From Niameybacter massiliensis (lineage in GTDB: Bacteria; Bacillota; Clostridia; Lachnospirales; Cellulosilyticaceae): 64,000 nt of DNA. A program made the translations under genes and the position numbers. Shown here piece after piece: positions 8,798 through 18,000 of this stretch. The DNA lies in the NCBI RefSeq assembly GCF_001282685.1, contig NZ_LN875035.1, positions 2,528,001 through 2,592,000 on the forward strand, given 5' to 3'. The notes below the pieces were generated by a model that worked only from the letters and a program-made list of their open reading frames with translations, ran no database searches and was not told where the DNA came from. The first letter of the stretch is position 1. Each line of letters starts with the position of its first letter.

Positions 8798-8816
8798 ACT
8801 TAAGTATAACTTAAGT
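8798..8816. promoter_or_regulatory. Two tandem 8-bp palindromes, candidate operator
   Basis: ACTTAAGT occurs at 8798-8805 and again at 8809-8816. The centres are 11 bp apart (one helical turn), between two divergently transcribed genes. This is the usual geometry for cooperative dimers. Confidence 0.4.
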
Positions 8817-8899
8817 TTTAAACTTTTAAAAGATAACACTAGATTTATGTCCATAAAATTTGTATAAATAAATTATACTACTTATTTTAGAGAGCGAGA

Positions 8900-10396
8900 A
8901 TGACTATGCACACTTTAAACTACAAAATCAGCCACTACGATATACTTAAGCAAACCTTAAAAATAGAAGCTATTTTTTCATCTGTTACAGATCCTGCCCT
9001 TAACCTTTTTAAAGGGAAGGTTAAACTCCTTAACTTTGAATGTAATTGCAAAGCACAAGATGCAGGGCCTTATATAGAAATACAAGTTACTCAAAATCCT
9101 ATTGTCTTTTCTTATACTGTACAAATAGGCACCCCTGCTAAACACGGATTTTACGGCATGGTCTCACATGATTTAACAGCCTTTGCCGGTGAGCAAGCCT
9201 TTTTATTCCCAACGACACTGCTTACCTCTAGTAGTTTCACACCTTCAACTGTTATTAAGGAAATTGAAATCAACTATAATTTAAAACAGCCCATCTGTAC
9301 CGTTGTTCCTTTTAAAAAAGCAGAAACAACTTCTGTCTGTGAAAGTCCTAAATGGTGTCATGCCTATGAACTGATGAAAAGTAGCTATATCTTTGGACAC
9401 CTAAATGTCTTTGAAGCTACTGTAGGCTCAAATACGCTTCATATTTATTATGAGGATACGCTTAAAACACTAGATGAACACATCTTAAACAACATGGTAA
9501 ATCTTTTTAAATACTACGCTGAACACTTTAAAATGTCTCATCATCATTTAAGTCTTGTTCTACTTGATATTCATCCTGAGCCAATACTTGGCGGCTGTGG
9601 TTCTCATATCATTTGTGCTAGCTTCACTCCTGAGAACCTTAGAGACTGGCAACTTTTAGCCCATCGTATGTTCCATAGTTTTATGGATGTGAAGTTACCA
9701 CTTAGTGACTTCCATATGCCTCCTCAACTTTGGCTTACAGAAGGACTTGCTACTTACTACGAAAATATGGCATTAAATGCTTTAGATAAATCACTTCAAG
9801 AGAAGCTAAACCTTAATATTGCTAAAGAGTTTCATAGACTCTACACAAGATATCTCTATGCTAAATTCAAAGATCCATCTCGTTTTTCTTTCCCACCTAT
9901 GGCAGAAAAACAAATTCGTAGTGCAGGTCAACTAGAGTTTCTTCACTATACCCACGCCCCTCTTGTAGTCAAATATATAGAAGATACTTTTGGAATGTCT
10001 GAACCTCATATCATGCTACGTACACTCTTAAATTTTAGCCTATGTGAACCTTTCTCACTTCAAGTCTTCTTTACAAAGATTTTAGGACAGCAAGTCCATA
10101 CTTTCGCAAGGCATTTTCTCTTTGGAGATGATACATTACCATTATGGTATTTAAAAACACCTGAACACTTCACGTCTCAAGAACTTATAGATGATCTCAA
10201 TTACTTTGAATATATGCTCTATAGTTGGTTTATCCTAGAAGATCCCGATTATAAACCAGCCGTACTTTCTCTAGATCACTTAGAAGAAAGGGTTACTTTA
10301 TCTAAACATGCTGCTTTTAACTTTGCATCTCCTCATATAGAGAATGAAGTCAAAACCTATTCTCTTCCTTTATATTATCTGTTAAAGACACTTTAA
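8900..10396 (+). CDS. Gluzincin-like peptidase homologue with degenerate HExxH motif
   Basis: A 498-residue protein, apparently cytoplasmic (no signal peptide or membrane helix). An N-terminal beta-rich region (to about 150) precedes a peptidase-like half. This contains HRMFH at 255-259, then TEGLATYYE at 280-288. The spacing and the downstream GLxTYYE glutamate (E281) match the M1/M61 gluzincin catalytic core, where the first motif should be HExxH. Here arginine replaces the catalytic glutamate, while both zinc histidines and the third ligand remain. It may bind zinc without hydrolysis, or be a regulatory or structural relative. It stands alone, with a bidirectional terminator behind it. The assignment to a fold is by motif and spacing only. 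Confidence 0.6.
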   Translation: MTMHTLNYKISHYDILKQTLKIEAIFSSVTDPALNLFKGKVKLLNFECNCKAQDAGPYIEIQVTQNPIVFSYTVQIGTPAKHGFYGMVSHDLTAFAGEQAFLFPTTLLTSSSFTPSTVIKEIEINYNLKQPICTVVPFKKAETTSVCESPKWCHAYELMKSSYIFGHLNVFEATVGSNTLHIYYEDTLKTLDEHILNNMVNLFKYYAEHFKMSHHHLSLVLLDIHPEPILGGCGSHIICASFTPENLRDWQLLAHRMFHSFMDVKLPLSDFHMPPQLWLTEGLATYYENMALNALDKSLQEKLNLNIAKEFHRLYTRYLYAKFKDPSRFSFPPMAEKQIRSAGQLEFLHYTHAPLVVKYIEDTFGMSEPHIMLRTLLNFSLCEPFSLQVFFTKILGQQVHTFARHFLFGDDTLPLWYLKTPEHFTSQELIDDLNYFEYMLYSWFILEDPDYKPAVLSLDHLEERVTLSKHAAFNFASPHIENEVKTYSLPLYYLLKTL

Positions 10397-10448
10397 TTTA
10401 CTTTTTCAGAAGCATTCATTTTACCACACTACAAATTACTAGACTACA

Positions 10449-10496
10449 AAAAGGTCAATGAAACACATTCTAAACTACGTGTTTCATTGACCTTTT
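10449..10496. terminator. Bidirectional intrinsic terminator
   Basis: An 18-bp stem (10449-10466 with 10479-10496) with a 12-base loop lies between the convergent gluzincin-like and MerR genes. A-rich and T-rich flanks serve both directions. Confidence 0.85.
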
Positions 10497-10530
10497 ATAT
10501 ATAACCCTATAGGCTATCCTATTATGTTTG

Positions 10531-11340
10531 CTATTTTCTCATAATAGGAATTTGTAATTCCGTTAACCACTCTGTCTCATCTTCTTTATTCCAAATACCA
10601 TCTATATAACTTTCTCTCGGACTATCTAATACAGCATAGCCGTTATCCTCTATCCATTTAAAAGCATAGGCGTATGCTTGATTAAGGCCAGCATAAGGCC
10701 CTCTGTGCATAACAGAAACAGCATTCACAGCTTCCATTTTCTTAAAGACAATATCTTCAAAGTCCTCTTTCAGTTCAGTAATCGCTTCGCAGAATTCTAC
10801 TTTAAAATTCGTTTCTTTGTATTCACCATCAAGATATACAATAAAGCAATAGGCTGGCATAGCACATTTTAAATCTGTATATTTTGTTGTAACCTTCTCA
10901 CCTATAGCTGGAATAAGTTGAAAATAGTCCTTATAACTTGGTACTGTCATCTTCTTTGAATAAACAATACACTGTGGTAATTCTTTGATAATTGCTTGAT
11001 AATGCATAAATGTTTCCTCCTCTTGACCGGACAAAATAAATTCAATTCGGGAGAGCTGCTGGGTAGCATTTTCAATTTCTGCTATTAATTCCATTTTGCG
11101 TTTTTCTAATACTATTTGTTTATTCGCATTTGACAAAATCATTTTAATTTCATCTGGTACTAATCCAATTTGTCTTAAAGCTTGAATATGATGTAACTTA
11201 AACAATTGATTTGTAGTATAAAAACGATAGTTAGTAAATGGATCAATATATTCTGGCTTAAGTAAATCAATTTCATCATAGTAACGTAATGTCTTGATTG
11301 TAGCTTTACTCATCTTTGAAAACTCACCAATACGATACAT
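10531..11340 (-). CDS. MerR-family regulator with C-terminal effector-binding (GyrI-like) domain
   Basis: The 269-residue product has a MerR winged helix-turn-helix at 1-70 (YRIGEFSKMSKATIKTLRYY), a connecting helix to about 108 and a GyrI-like ligand-binding domain to the end. This is the architecture of multidrug-responsive activators such as BltR/BmrR. The ATG at 11340 is chosen because AAGGAGTGAGG precedes it; a start 9 codons further upstream would fall within the promoter. The promoter has the MerR hallmark, a 19-bp spacer with an internal dyad (separate entry), so the gene is probably autoregulated. No efflux gene lies adjacent, so the regulated target is unknown. Confidence 0.9.
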   Translation of the reverse strand: MYRIGEFSKMSKATIKTLRYYDEIDLLKPEYIDPFTNYRFYTTNQLFKLHHIQALRQIGLVPDEIKMILSNANKQIVLEKRKMELIAEIENATQQLSRIEFILSGQEEETFMHYQAIIKELPQCIVYSKKMTVPSYKDYFQLIPAIGEKVTTKYTDLKCAMPAYCFIVYLDGEYKETNFKVEFCEAITELKEDFEDIVFKKMEAVNAVSVMHRGPYAGLNQAYAYAFKWIEDNGYAVLDSPRESYIDGIWNKEDETEWLTELQIPIMRK

Positions 11341-11365
11341 CGCCTCACTCCTTCCTTGTGAATTC

Positions 11366-11396
11366 ACTTTACTATCTCCAGTGACGGGAGAGTCAA
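11366..11396 (-). promoter_or_regulatory. MerR-type promoter/operator
   Basis: On the minus strand TTGACT (11396-11391) and TAAAGT (11371-11366) are separated by 19 bp, the over-long spacer typical of MerR-activated promoters. The spacer contains the dyad TCTCC-N7-GGAGA, close to known BmrR-type operators. Confidence 0.8.
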
Positions 11397-11427
11397 TGCC
11401 TATTTATAAAATCATTCATTGTTCTGA

Positions 11428-11922
11428 CTAAATTCTAGCAAGAATCACATCTTCCACTTCATCTCTTGCTATATCTAGTACAATTGCAAGTTCTTTGTGA
11501 AGTTCTTCCTTTGCTATATTGAAATACTTCTCATCACTTGCTGTTGCCTTCTTACCTTTAGCTTGCCTTTCTTCTCTAATAAGATATACCGTTTTAATTA
11601 TTTTTGCCCATTCTCTACAGTCACAGCTTTTAAGTGCTTCCTTGTAGATCTCTTCTTTTCTTCTAAAATCAAAAATTTCTAGAGGTTCAATCACTTTAAG
11701 TTCATCAATTAATGCCCATGCTTCTTCCTTTGTCAAAATAGGACGCATCATCACTTTGTTGTTGTCAACGGGTGTGAATACTTTACTGCCTGGCGCATAG
11801 ACAGGTACTAGATAATAGTACTCTTTATCTTGCGGTGTTCCTTGAATATCAAATTTTCCAATCTCTTCAACTCTACATACATTATTATAACCGTAAATAA
11901 TATAGTCACCTACTTGAAACAT
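11428..11922 (-). CDS. CarD/CdnL-family RNA polymerase-binding regulator
   Basis: The 164-residue product fits the CarD family in length and layout. An N-terminal Tudor-like RNA-polymerase interaction domain (MFQVGDYIIYGYNNVCRVEEIG, 1 to about 60) is followed by an all-helical C-terminal domain. CarD proteins bind the polymerase beta subunit and stabilise open complexes at promoters, acting in the cytoplasm. The gene stands alone, with GGAGG-type ribosome site 5' of the start. Which promoters it acts on cannot be told from the sequence. Confidence 0.85.
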   Translation of the reverse strand: MFQVGDYIIYGYNNVCRVEEIGKFDIQGTPQDKEYYYLVPVYAPGSKVFTPVDNNKVMMRPILTKEEAWALIDELKVIEPLEIFDFRRKEEIYKEALKSCDCREWAKIIKTVYLIREERQAKGKKATASDEKYFNIAKEELHKELAIVLDIARDEVEDVILARI

Positions 11923-12087
11923 ATTTTTCCTCCCTTATATAGGCTAAGCCTTATATTTTCTCATTCTGTTACATTAAGTTTATCAAATGAGGATTTTTTT
12001 CGTAAGGAAATTTTAGCTTCAAACAATAAGATTGGTGACTTTTACGCATAGTATAAAAAAATATTTTGTGCATTTTTACAATAACAA

Positions 12088-12136
12088 AACCTTTATTTTA
12101 GGTACCTATTCTATGGAGGTATCTATAATAAAGGTT
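12088..12136 (-). terminator. Probable terminator after the PH-domain gene
   Basis: A near-perfect 20-bp stem with 2 mismatches (12088-12107 with 12117-12136) and a 9-base loop. The leftward transcript continues in a U-rich stretch. It fills part of the 240-bp non-coding gap 11923-12163, in which I see nothing else clear. Confidence 0.55.
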
Positions 12137-12163
12137 ATCTGTTATATCTCATATACCTATTAC

Positions 12164-12781
12164 TTAGTTATTAATATAAAGTTTAAAGACATCTGCATAG
12201 TCTTCTCTAACATACTCTTTTCTAGATGCCATCAACCACTCAAAAGCTTTCTCATTAACTTGACCAAACGCATCTGCTAGATTAACTTCTTGCATATGTT
12301 TTGTTCCTGTTAGTACTTTTGCTGCAACTTCTAAACTTTGATGTGCATGATTTAATGCAGTTTGATTTTTTTTCATAATCATAGATATTTTATGAAGGGC
12401 TTTATATAAATCTTTAAGGGCTTCAATTTGCTTCTTATCTACATCTATAGAAAAAGCTATTTCACCAATAGTAAACTTAATCTCTGCATCTAAATCAACT
12501 GTTCCTGCTGTTTCTATTTTGACATTAGAGATCATATGATGGCAGTACTCATATCTATGTAATTGTCTCTTAGAACTTACTGCTGATGTCCCATCCAAAT
12601 GTATAAAAGCTAAATTTGTAAAGCAGTATTCATCTGTCTTTGATTTGATTAAAAAGAAAATTTGTTCTCCATCTTCATGAAAAATATAATCATCTGAACT
12701 TACCTTATCAAAATCCTTTGGGTCAATAATTGATCCTATATCACTTAATCCAAATGCATCTGCGGCTAAACGTTTAAGCAT
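12164..12781 (-). CDS. Bacterial PH-domain protein (YvbH-like)
   Basis: The 205-residue product has an N-terminal bacterial pleckstrin-homology domain (about 1-125, including the FFLIKSKTDEYCFTNLAF segment). A helical C-terminal oligomerisation region resembles the YvbH extension. It has no signal peptide or transmembrane segment. Family members form ring-like oligomers; their cellular role is not established. It is a single gene with GGAGG before the ATG and a hairpin behind it. Confidence 0.75.
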   Translation of the reverse strand: MLKRLAADAFGLSDIGSIIDPKDFDKVSSDDYIFHEDGEQIFFLIKSKTDEYCFTNLAFIHLDGTSAVSSKRQLHRYEYCHHMISNVKIETAGTVDLDAEIKFTIGEIAFSIDVDKKQIEALKDLYKALHKISMIMKKNQTALNHAHQSLEVAAKVLTGTKHMQEVNLADAFGQVNEKAFEWLMASRKEYVREDYADVFKLYINN

Positions 12782-12908
12782 ATGTATGCCTCCTTATAGT
12801 AGCTTTAATTTTATACACTATAACATATAAATTTTAATAATACTATTAATTTTATTTTACACAACGTTTACAAAATAAAATATTATATTATATCTCCCAT
12901 TTACACAA

Positions 12909-12944
12909 AAAGAAAAGGAAATACACGCCTATCTCCTTTTCTTT
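12909..12944 (-). terminator. Intrinsic terminator after the GH25 gene
   Basis: An 11-bp stem (12909-12919 with 12934-12944) with a 14-base loop; a U-run follows on the leftward transcript. Confidence 0.75.
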
Positions 12945-12961
12945 GATCTTTTTATATTAGG

Positions 12962-13573
12962 TTAAGCTAGAATAATATCTTCTGTGAATTTATTTAAATC
13001 GCACGCTCCACTCACGCCTTGGACCTTACCTTTTTCAGAGTACTGAAAGCCTATCCAGTTTGGCCAAATTCCATTATCCCCTGGCTCGTTAACACCATAA
13101 TGAGCAATCCATAAGCGATAGTCTTTTATATCTTGAATGAGATTTTCCTTAGCATAACCTGTGTAGGTATACACTACTGTTCCATGCCCTGTCAATTGTT
13201 TTATACGATTTAAAAAGAGAATGGCTAATTTAGTAATTGTAGCCTTTGAAAGTTTTGCATCATTTGTCTCTATATCTAGAGCCAGACGACAATGATACGT
13301 TTTACCTTTTATCGTCTTTACAAAATGTTCTGCTTGTAAAAGTGTATCTTGCTCATTAAGTGGGGTAAAGAAATGATAAAAACCAATTTTTAGATTTTGT
13401 GCACTAGCTCCCTTGTAGTTCTCCTCAAACATGGGATCTACACCCTTTGTACCTTGAGAAGCTTTGATATAAACAACACTTATGCCACTCGCCTTAACTT
13501 TGGCATAATCCACTTTTCCATCCCAATGACTCACATCTATACCTTTTAAATTTGCAGTACCACGACTTTGCAT
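12962..13573 (-). CDS. GH25-family lysozyme/muramidase
   Basis: A glycoside hydrolase family 25 catalytic domain makes up almost the whole protein: GIDVSHWDG (D13) at the N-terminus and the catalytic LALDIET motif (D100, E102). The family cleaves the N-acetylmuramic acid to N-acetylglucosamine bond of peptidoglycan. The start at 13573 is chosen for the GAGGTG site just before it and leaves 203 residues, the usual length of a bare GH25 domain; a longer version adds 29 unlike residues. No signal peptide or cell-wall-binding repeats are visible, so export would need another route, or it acts on lysis or in the cytoplasm. Confidence 0.88.
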   Translation of the reverse strand: MQSRGTANLKGIDVSHWDGKVDYAKVKASGISVVYIKASQGTKGVDPMFEENYKGASAQNLKIGFYHFFTPLNEQDTLLQAEHFVKTIKGKTYHCRLALDIETNDAKLSKATITKLAILFLNRIKQLTGHGTVVYTYTGYAKENLIQDIKDYRLWIAHYGVNEPGDNGIWPNWIGFQYSEKGKVQGVSGACDLNKFTEDIILA

Positions 13574-13663
13574 ATCTATCACCTCTTGTTTTGTTCTAAT
13601 ATAGGATATGCTATTTATTGCAAAATCGAGCTTATAATGTGTACAAAATTTCATATACAAAAA

Positions 13664-13699
13664 GTCTTATAGAGGATGCCTTTGCACCTTCTATAAGAC
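13664..13699 (-). terminator. Intrinsic terminator after the YibE/F gene
   Basis: A 16-bp stem with 2 weak positions (13664-13679 with 13684-13699) and a 4-base loop; UUUUU follows on the leftward transcript. Confidence 0.88.
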
Positions 13700-13722
13700 C
13701 TTTCTCTAATACTTAATATGTA

Positions 13723-14904
13723 CTATGACTTTTTTGCTTTCTTAGCTAAGCTTGCAGCGATCCAAGCCGTAATTGGAATGGTCAGGATCAATCCAATACT
13801 TCCTGCTATTCCTTGAAGAATCTCCATACCTAGTAAATCAATATTAATCAAACGATAGTACGTAAATTGATACATGTAGAAAAGCATCAATGTACTTAAT
13901 GAACTTCCTGCATAAGCTAGAATAAGTGTATTTGTCATCGTCCCCATTACATCTCGCCCTACGTTCATTCCACTTTTATACAAAGCATATACATTCATTT
14001 TAGGACTTACTGTGTGAACCTCAAATACAGAAGAAGCAATAGACATTCCTACATCCATAATTGCTCCTAAAGATGCGATGATGATTCCAGCAAATAGGAT
14101 TTCCTTTACCTGTAATCTTCCTTCCCCAGCAAGTCGCATCATCTCTTCTGCATGCTCCATATTAATTCCTGATAAGTCCATCAACTTTCCAAAAAGCATA
14201 CCTACAAGAGTTGCTACTACTAGTCCAGATACTATGCCTAATATAGCCGCCCATGACTTCTTATTTGATCCACTTACCAAAATAATATTAAATACAGTTG
14301 TGAGCCCTGCTATAATTAATGCAATTAATATAGGACTATACCCTTTAAGCACCATAGGAATCATAAAATAACAGATTAAAATCATAACAAACATTAATGA
14401 CAGTAAAGCAAAGAAACCTTTTCTACGCCCTATTACAAGTAATACGAGTATAAAACTTGCCAGCAAAACATAGATCATGGTGTCTCTAGAATAGGAGAAA
14501 ATTTGTACATTCAATAGTTCTCCTTCTCTAGAGGCAACTTGAACAACCATACTTCTACCTTCTCTTGCATAATAGTTATACTTACGATTCACTGTATTTT
14601 CAAGCTCTATTATTTCCCCAGAAAACTCACCTGTTAAAATTTCAAGTTGTAAGTTTTGTCTTCCTATATATATTCCCTCTACATAAGGATCTTCATCTAT
14701 ATCGTAATCATCTGCTTCTAGTATTCTACACTTTTCATAAGCATACTGTGTATCAAACTGCACACCTGTATCTGTATCTCTTCTAGCAGCTGGCATAAGC
14801 ATAACACCTATAGCAATAACTACCATCAAAATCAATACGACAAGGCGTCCTTCTCCAAAGCTTTCGGCTAATCTCTTTTTAATCCAACCCAATCCTTTGT
14901 TCAT
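13723..14904 (-). CDS. YibE/F-family integral membrane protein
   Basis: The 393-residue product has one N-terminal helix (about 20-38), an extracytoplasmic beta-rich region (about 45-135) and about seven further membrane helices from 140 to the C-terminus. The GRRKGFFALLSL segment and the ASLGAIMDVGMSIAS and RDVMGTMTNTLILAYAGSSL motifs are diagnostic of YibE/F. The function of the family is unsettled. The gene lies about 100 bp downstream of the giant S-layer protein gene on the same strand but is separated from it by a terminator. Confidence 0.88.
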   Translation of the reverse strand: MNKGLGWIKKRLAESFGEGRLVVLILMVVIAIGVMLMPAARRDTDTGVQFDTQYAYEKCRILEADDYDIDEDPYVEGIYIGRQNLQLEILTGEFSGEIIELENTVNRKYNYYAREGRSMVVQVASREGELLNVQIFSYSRDTMIYVLLASFILVLLVIGRRKGFFALLSLMFVMILICYFMIPMVLKGYSPILIALIIAGLTTVFNIILVSGSNKKSWAAILGIVSGLVVATLVGMLFGKLMDLSGINMEHAEEMMRLAGEGRLQVKEILFAGIIIASLGAIMDVGMSIASSVFEVHTVSPKMNVYALYKSGMNVGRDVMGTMTNTLILAYAGSSLSTLMLFYMYQFTYYRLINIDLLGMEILQGIAGSIGLILTIPITAWIAASLAKKAKKS

Positions 14905-14940
14905 TTTTATTTTTCACCTTTTCTAGAATAGAAAAATTAT

Positions 14941-14978
14941 AAATAGACTGCTGTAAAACTCAACTCAGCAGTCCATTT
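14941..14978 (-). terminator. Intrinsic terminator after the giant S-layer protein gene
   Basis: An 8-bp GC-containing stem (14946-14953 with 14966-14973) is extended by 4 A/T pairs across a mismatch; loop of 12. A moderately U-rich tail follows on the leftward transcript. Confidence 0.65.
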
Positions 14979-15000
14979 ATATTACTTATTTAATTTCTTG

Positions 15001-18000
15001 CTATTTTAATAGATCATCTAAGCGTACAAGTACAGTCATAAGTTCTGCACGTGTTACATCTTTTCCTGGCACCATAATTCCATCACCTACACCATTTAAT
15101 ACACCTGTTTCTACACAGTAAATAAGTGCTTCTTCATATGGTGATTGTGCCATATCACTAAACTTCATATCCATTTCTGTTCTTTCTAACTTACCATCTG
15201 TTATTTCATAAATAACTTGCGCAAGTAATTCTCTTGAAACAGCTTGATCGCCAAGCCCTGCAACTGCTTCAAGTGTGGCTTCACTAAGTTTTGAACCAAT
15301 AGATGCCATACTATAAAATGCCCAGTGTTCTTGATTTGTCATATACTTTTCAACTGTACTTCTTGAAAGTTTCATATCTGTTACACCATGAAGAAGTAAG
15401 AGACGATCTAAGAAAGTGAACGTATCTGATACTTTTAATACTTCACTTGGTCCAAAACTACCATCTGGATTACCAACTACTAAACCAAGTTTTGCAGCTT
15501 CTTTAATACTTTCATTTGCCCAGTGTGCTGATGTTACATCCGTAAATGTTGCATCTTCTATAGCATTTAATGTAATACTAGTATTTAATGTATCAATATC
15601 AATATCTAATGCTTTAAGAATTTCTGGTTTTGCTACCATTTCTTTAAGCTGCTCTTTAGTAAATTTACCACCTGTAAGTTGATCAAGTTGTTCAATTGTT
15701 AATCCACCTAAACTTGTGTAAGGTGCTTCTTCTTCAAATTTATGAAGGATTTCTTCTTTTTGTGTAGTTGTTAACTTCTCAATAGCTTGAGCTGCTGGTA
15801 CTTCTACAGGCTTTGTTGTATTAGATGAACTACTGCTATCTGATGAGCCTCCATCTGATGATTCACTAGCTGCTCTTGTTACTTTTACTGTATAGGTTTG
15901 AACTGTTGTACCATCTTCTGCTGTAACTACAATTTCAAACGTATTGTTACCTACTACAAGAGCTTTTGTTCCTGTACCTACTACAGTTGCTTTTGCATCC
16001 GCAGCTACTGCATCAATAACGATTTCCTTTGTACTATTACCTACTGATACTGTGTAATTAAATACATCTTGTGTAAATGTTGGTTTAAGTGTACCTTTAT
16101 TCACTTTAAGTGCACTTAGTAATGCATTATTTGATACTTCTACAAGCTTAATCTCACCTCTGTCACGTACACGAATACGTGGTAAGAATTCTGTCTCTGA
16201 AGAGTAGTTTTCCCCTACAGATGCAAGACCTACTGCTGAAATAGTCTTACCTACTTCTACAAAGTCTAAGTTTACATTCTTTGTGATATAACCATTGATG
16301 AAGATACGTGCTGCACCACTACCATCATTAATCATGATCTGGTTCACAACACCTTGATCTACAATGACTTCTTCCACTACACCTGTTACTTCAACAAGTC
16401 TACCTGTATGTTTACTTGCCATAGCTTCACCTGTTGAAAGCTTAGTTGGTTGTACTGGATTCATTGTTTCATCAATCATTTCTACTTTGCTTACTGCAAG
16501 TTGAACTTCATCTTGATAACCACTTACGACACCTGTTACACGGATTTTTTGTCCTGCTTCTACACCTTCTGAAACAGGGAATAAATTGATACCACCTGTA
16601 GCATCTTCTACGTAGATACAATCAAAGAACCCTTTATTGCTATCTGACCCATCATTTACACTTGAAGTTGCAATCCCTTCAATTGTAAATCTTGTACCTG
16701 GTTGTGCCGCTTTTACTTCTTTAATTGGTGTAATCTCTTGTGGATTAACCATCTTAATAATGTTTTCTAAAATGTTGTAGTTACTATAATTCTTAGAATC
16801 ATTATTATCAATTTCTGCTTGAATTTCGAAGTTAGACATAAATGCAGCACCTGCTACAATAACTTCTGAAGTCATGCCATTTTCATGAGTAAGTGTTTCT
16901 GATGCCATCAATAACACACGATTATTGTAACGTGGTATTGTTGTGCCACCTAAACCATCATTATCTTGATCTTTTGAATAAGTTGTTTCGTGTCCACTAA
17001 TAATTGGAAGAACATTTGCTGGTAATGTACTTACTGGTTCTCCCTGTGCATCTACTGCATGAATAGTTGCACCACCATAGTGACTAAATACTTGACCATC
17101 TACAATACCCTTTGTAAGTGGGTTGATAAAATCATTATGATCCGTTAAATAAAGTCTTGGTGATTGACCACCGTTGTTTACATCATCTAATGAACCATCA
17201 TCTGAGATACGTAGTGACGCACCCATTGCTTCAAGTAATTGATTTTGTTGAGCTGCCATATGCTCATCTTTTGGCATATTTGCTAAGTTACTATAGTTTT
17301 CATAGTAATCTGACCACCCCGCTATAATGACTGTTTTGCCTTCAGCAGCAAACTTAGCAATAGCTTTTATTTCTTCTTGTGAATATACATCATAAGGGTC
17401 ACGACCTGCTGTACCATTTCTACGACTTGGTGCTGTGAATACCATCATTTCGTATTTTGGATTTTCTAATGCTGCAAGTAATGCTTCTGTTGTATAAAGC
17501 TCTACTGTACGTACATCGTATTCTTCAGCTAACTTACCAAAGTTACCCATAGAATCTTTGTAATTACCATTTACATATTCATTTTGGTGTGAAGCATCAA
17601 TACCTACATAAATTAACTTATCTGCATCTTTTACATCTAATTTAATTTCTGCTTTAAAGGTTGTTGGTTCACCTACTACTTCAATAACTGCTGTTACAAC
17701 AACGGTTTGTTCACCTATTACGGTTGGTGTAAGATTTTGTTTATGTTGGAAGCTTGTATTGCTACCCATTACTTCATTGAAAGTATGGCTTCCAATACGT
17801 TCACCATCTTTGTAGTCATATGCAATAGATTTTAAAACAACTGATTCTACTTCATTATTGAAAAGTTCTGTTGTTAAAGTAAGTGCTTCACCTGTTACAG
17901 GCATAGAAACACTTGATTCTACTTTTGAAATCCCTACAACAATATCTTGACCAAGCCAGATCGGTGCTGTTACAGCAATATGTCCATCTGCTTGCACTAC

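Noticed and set aside
12860-12880. Additional copy of the GAAAACGTTTTC operator
   Set aside because: Only the core ACGTTT is shared; the palindrome is absent.
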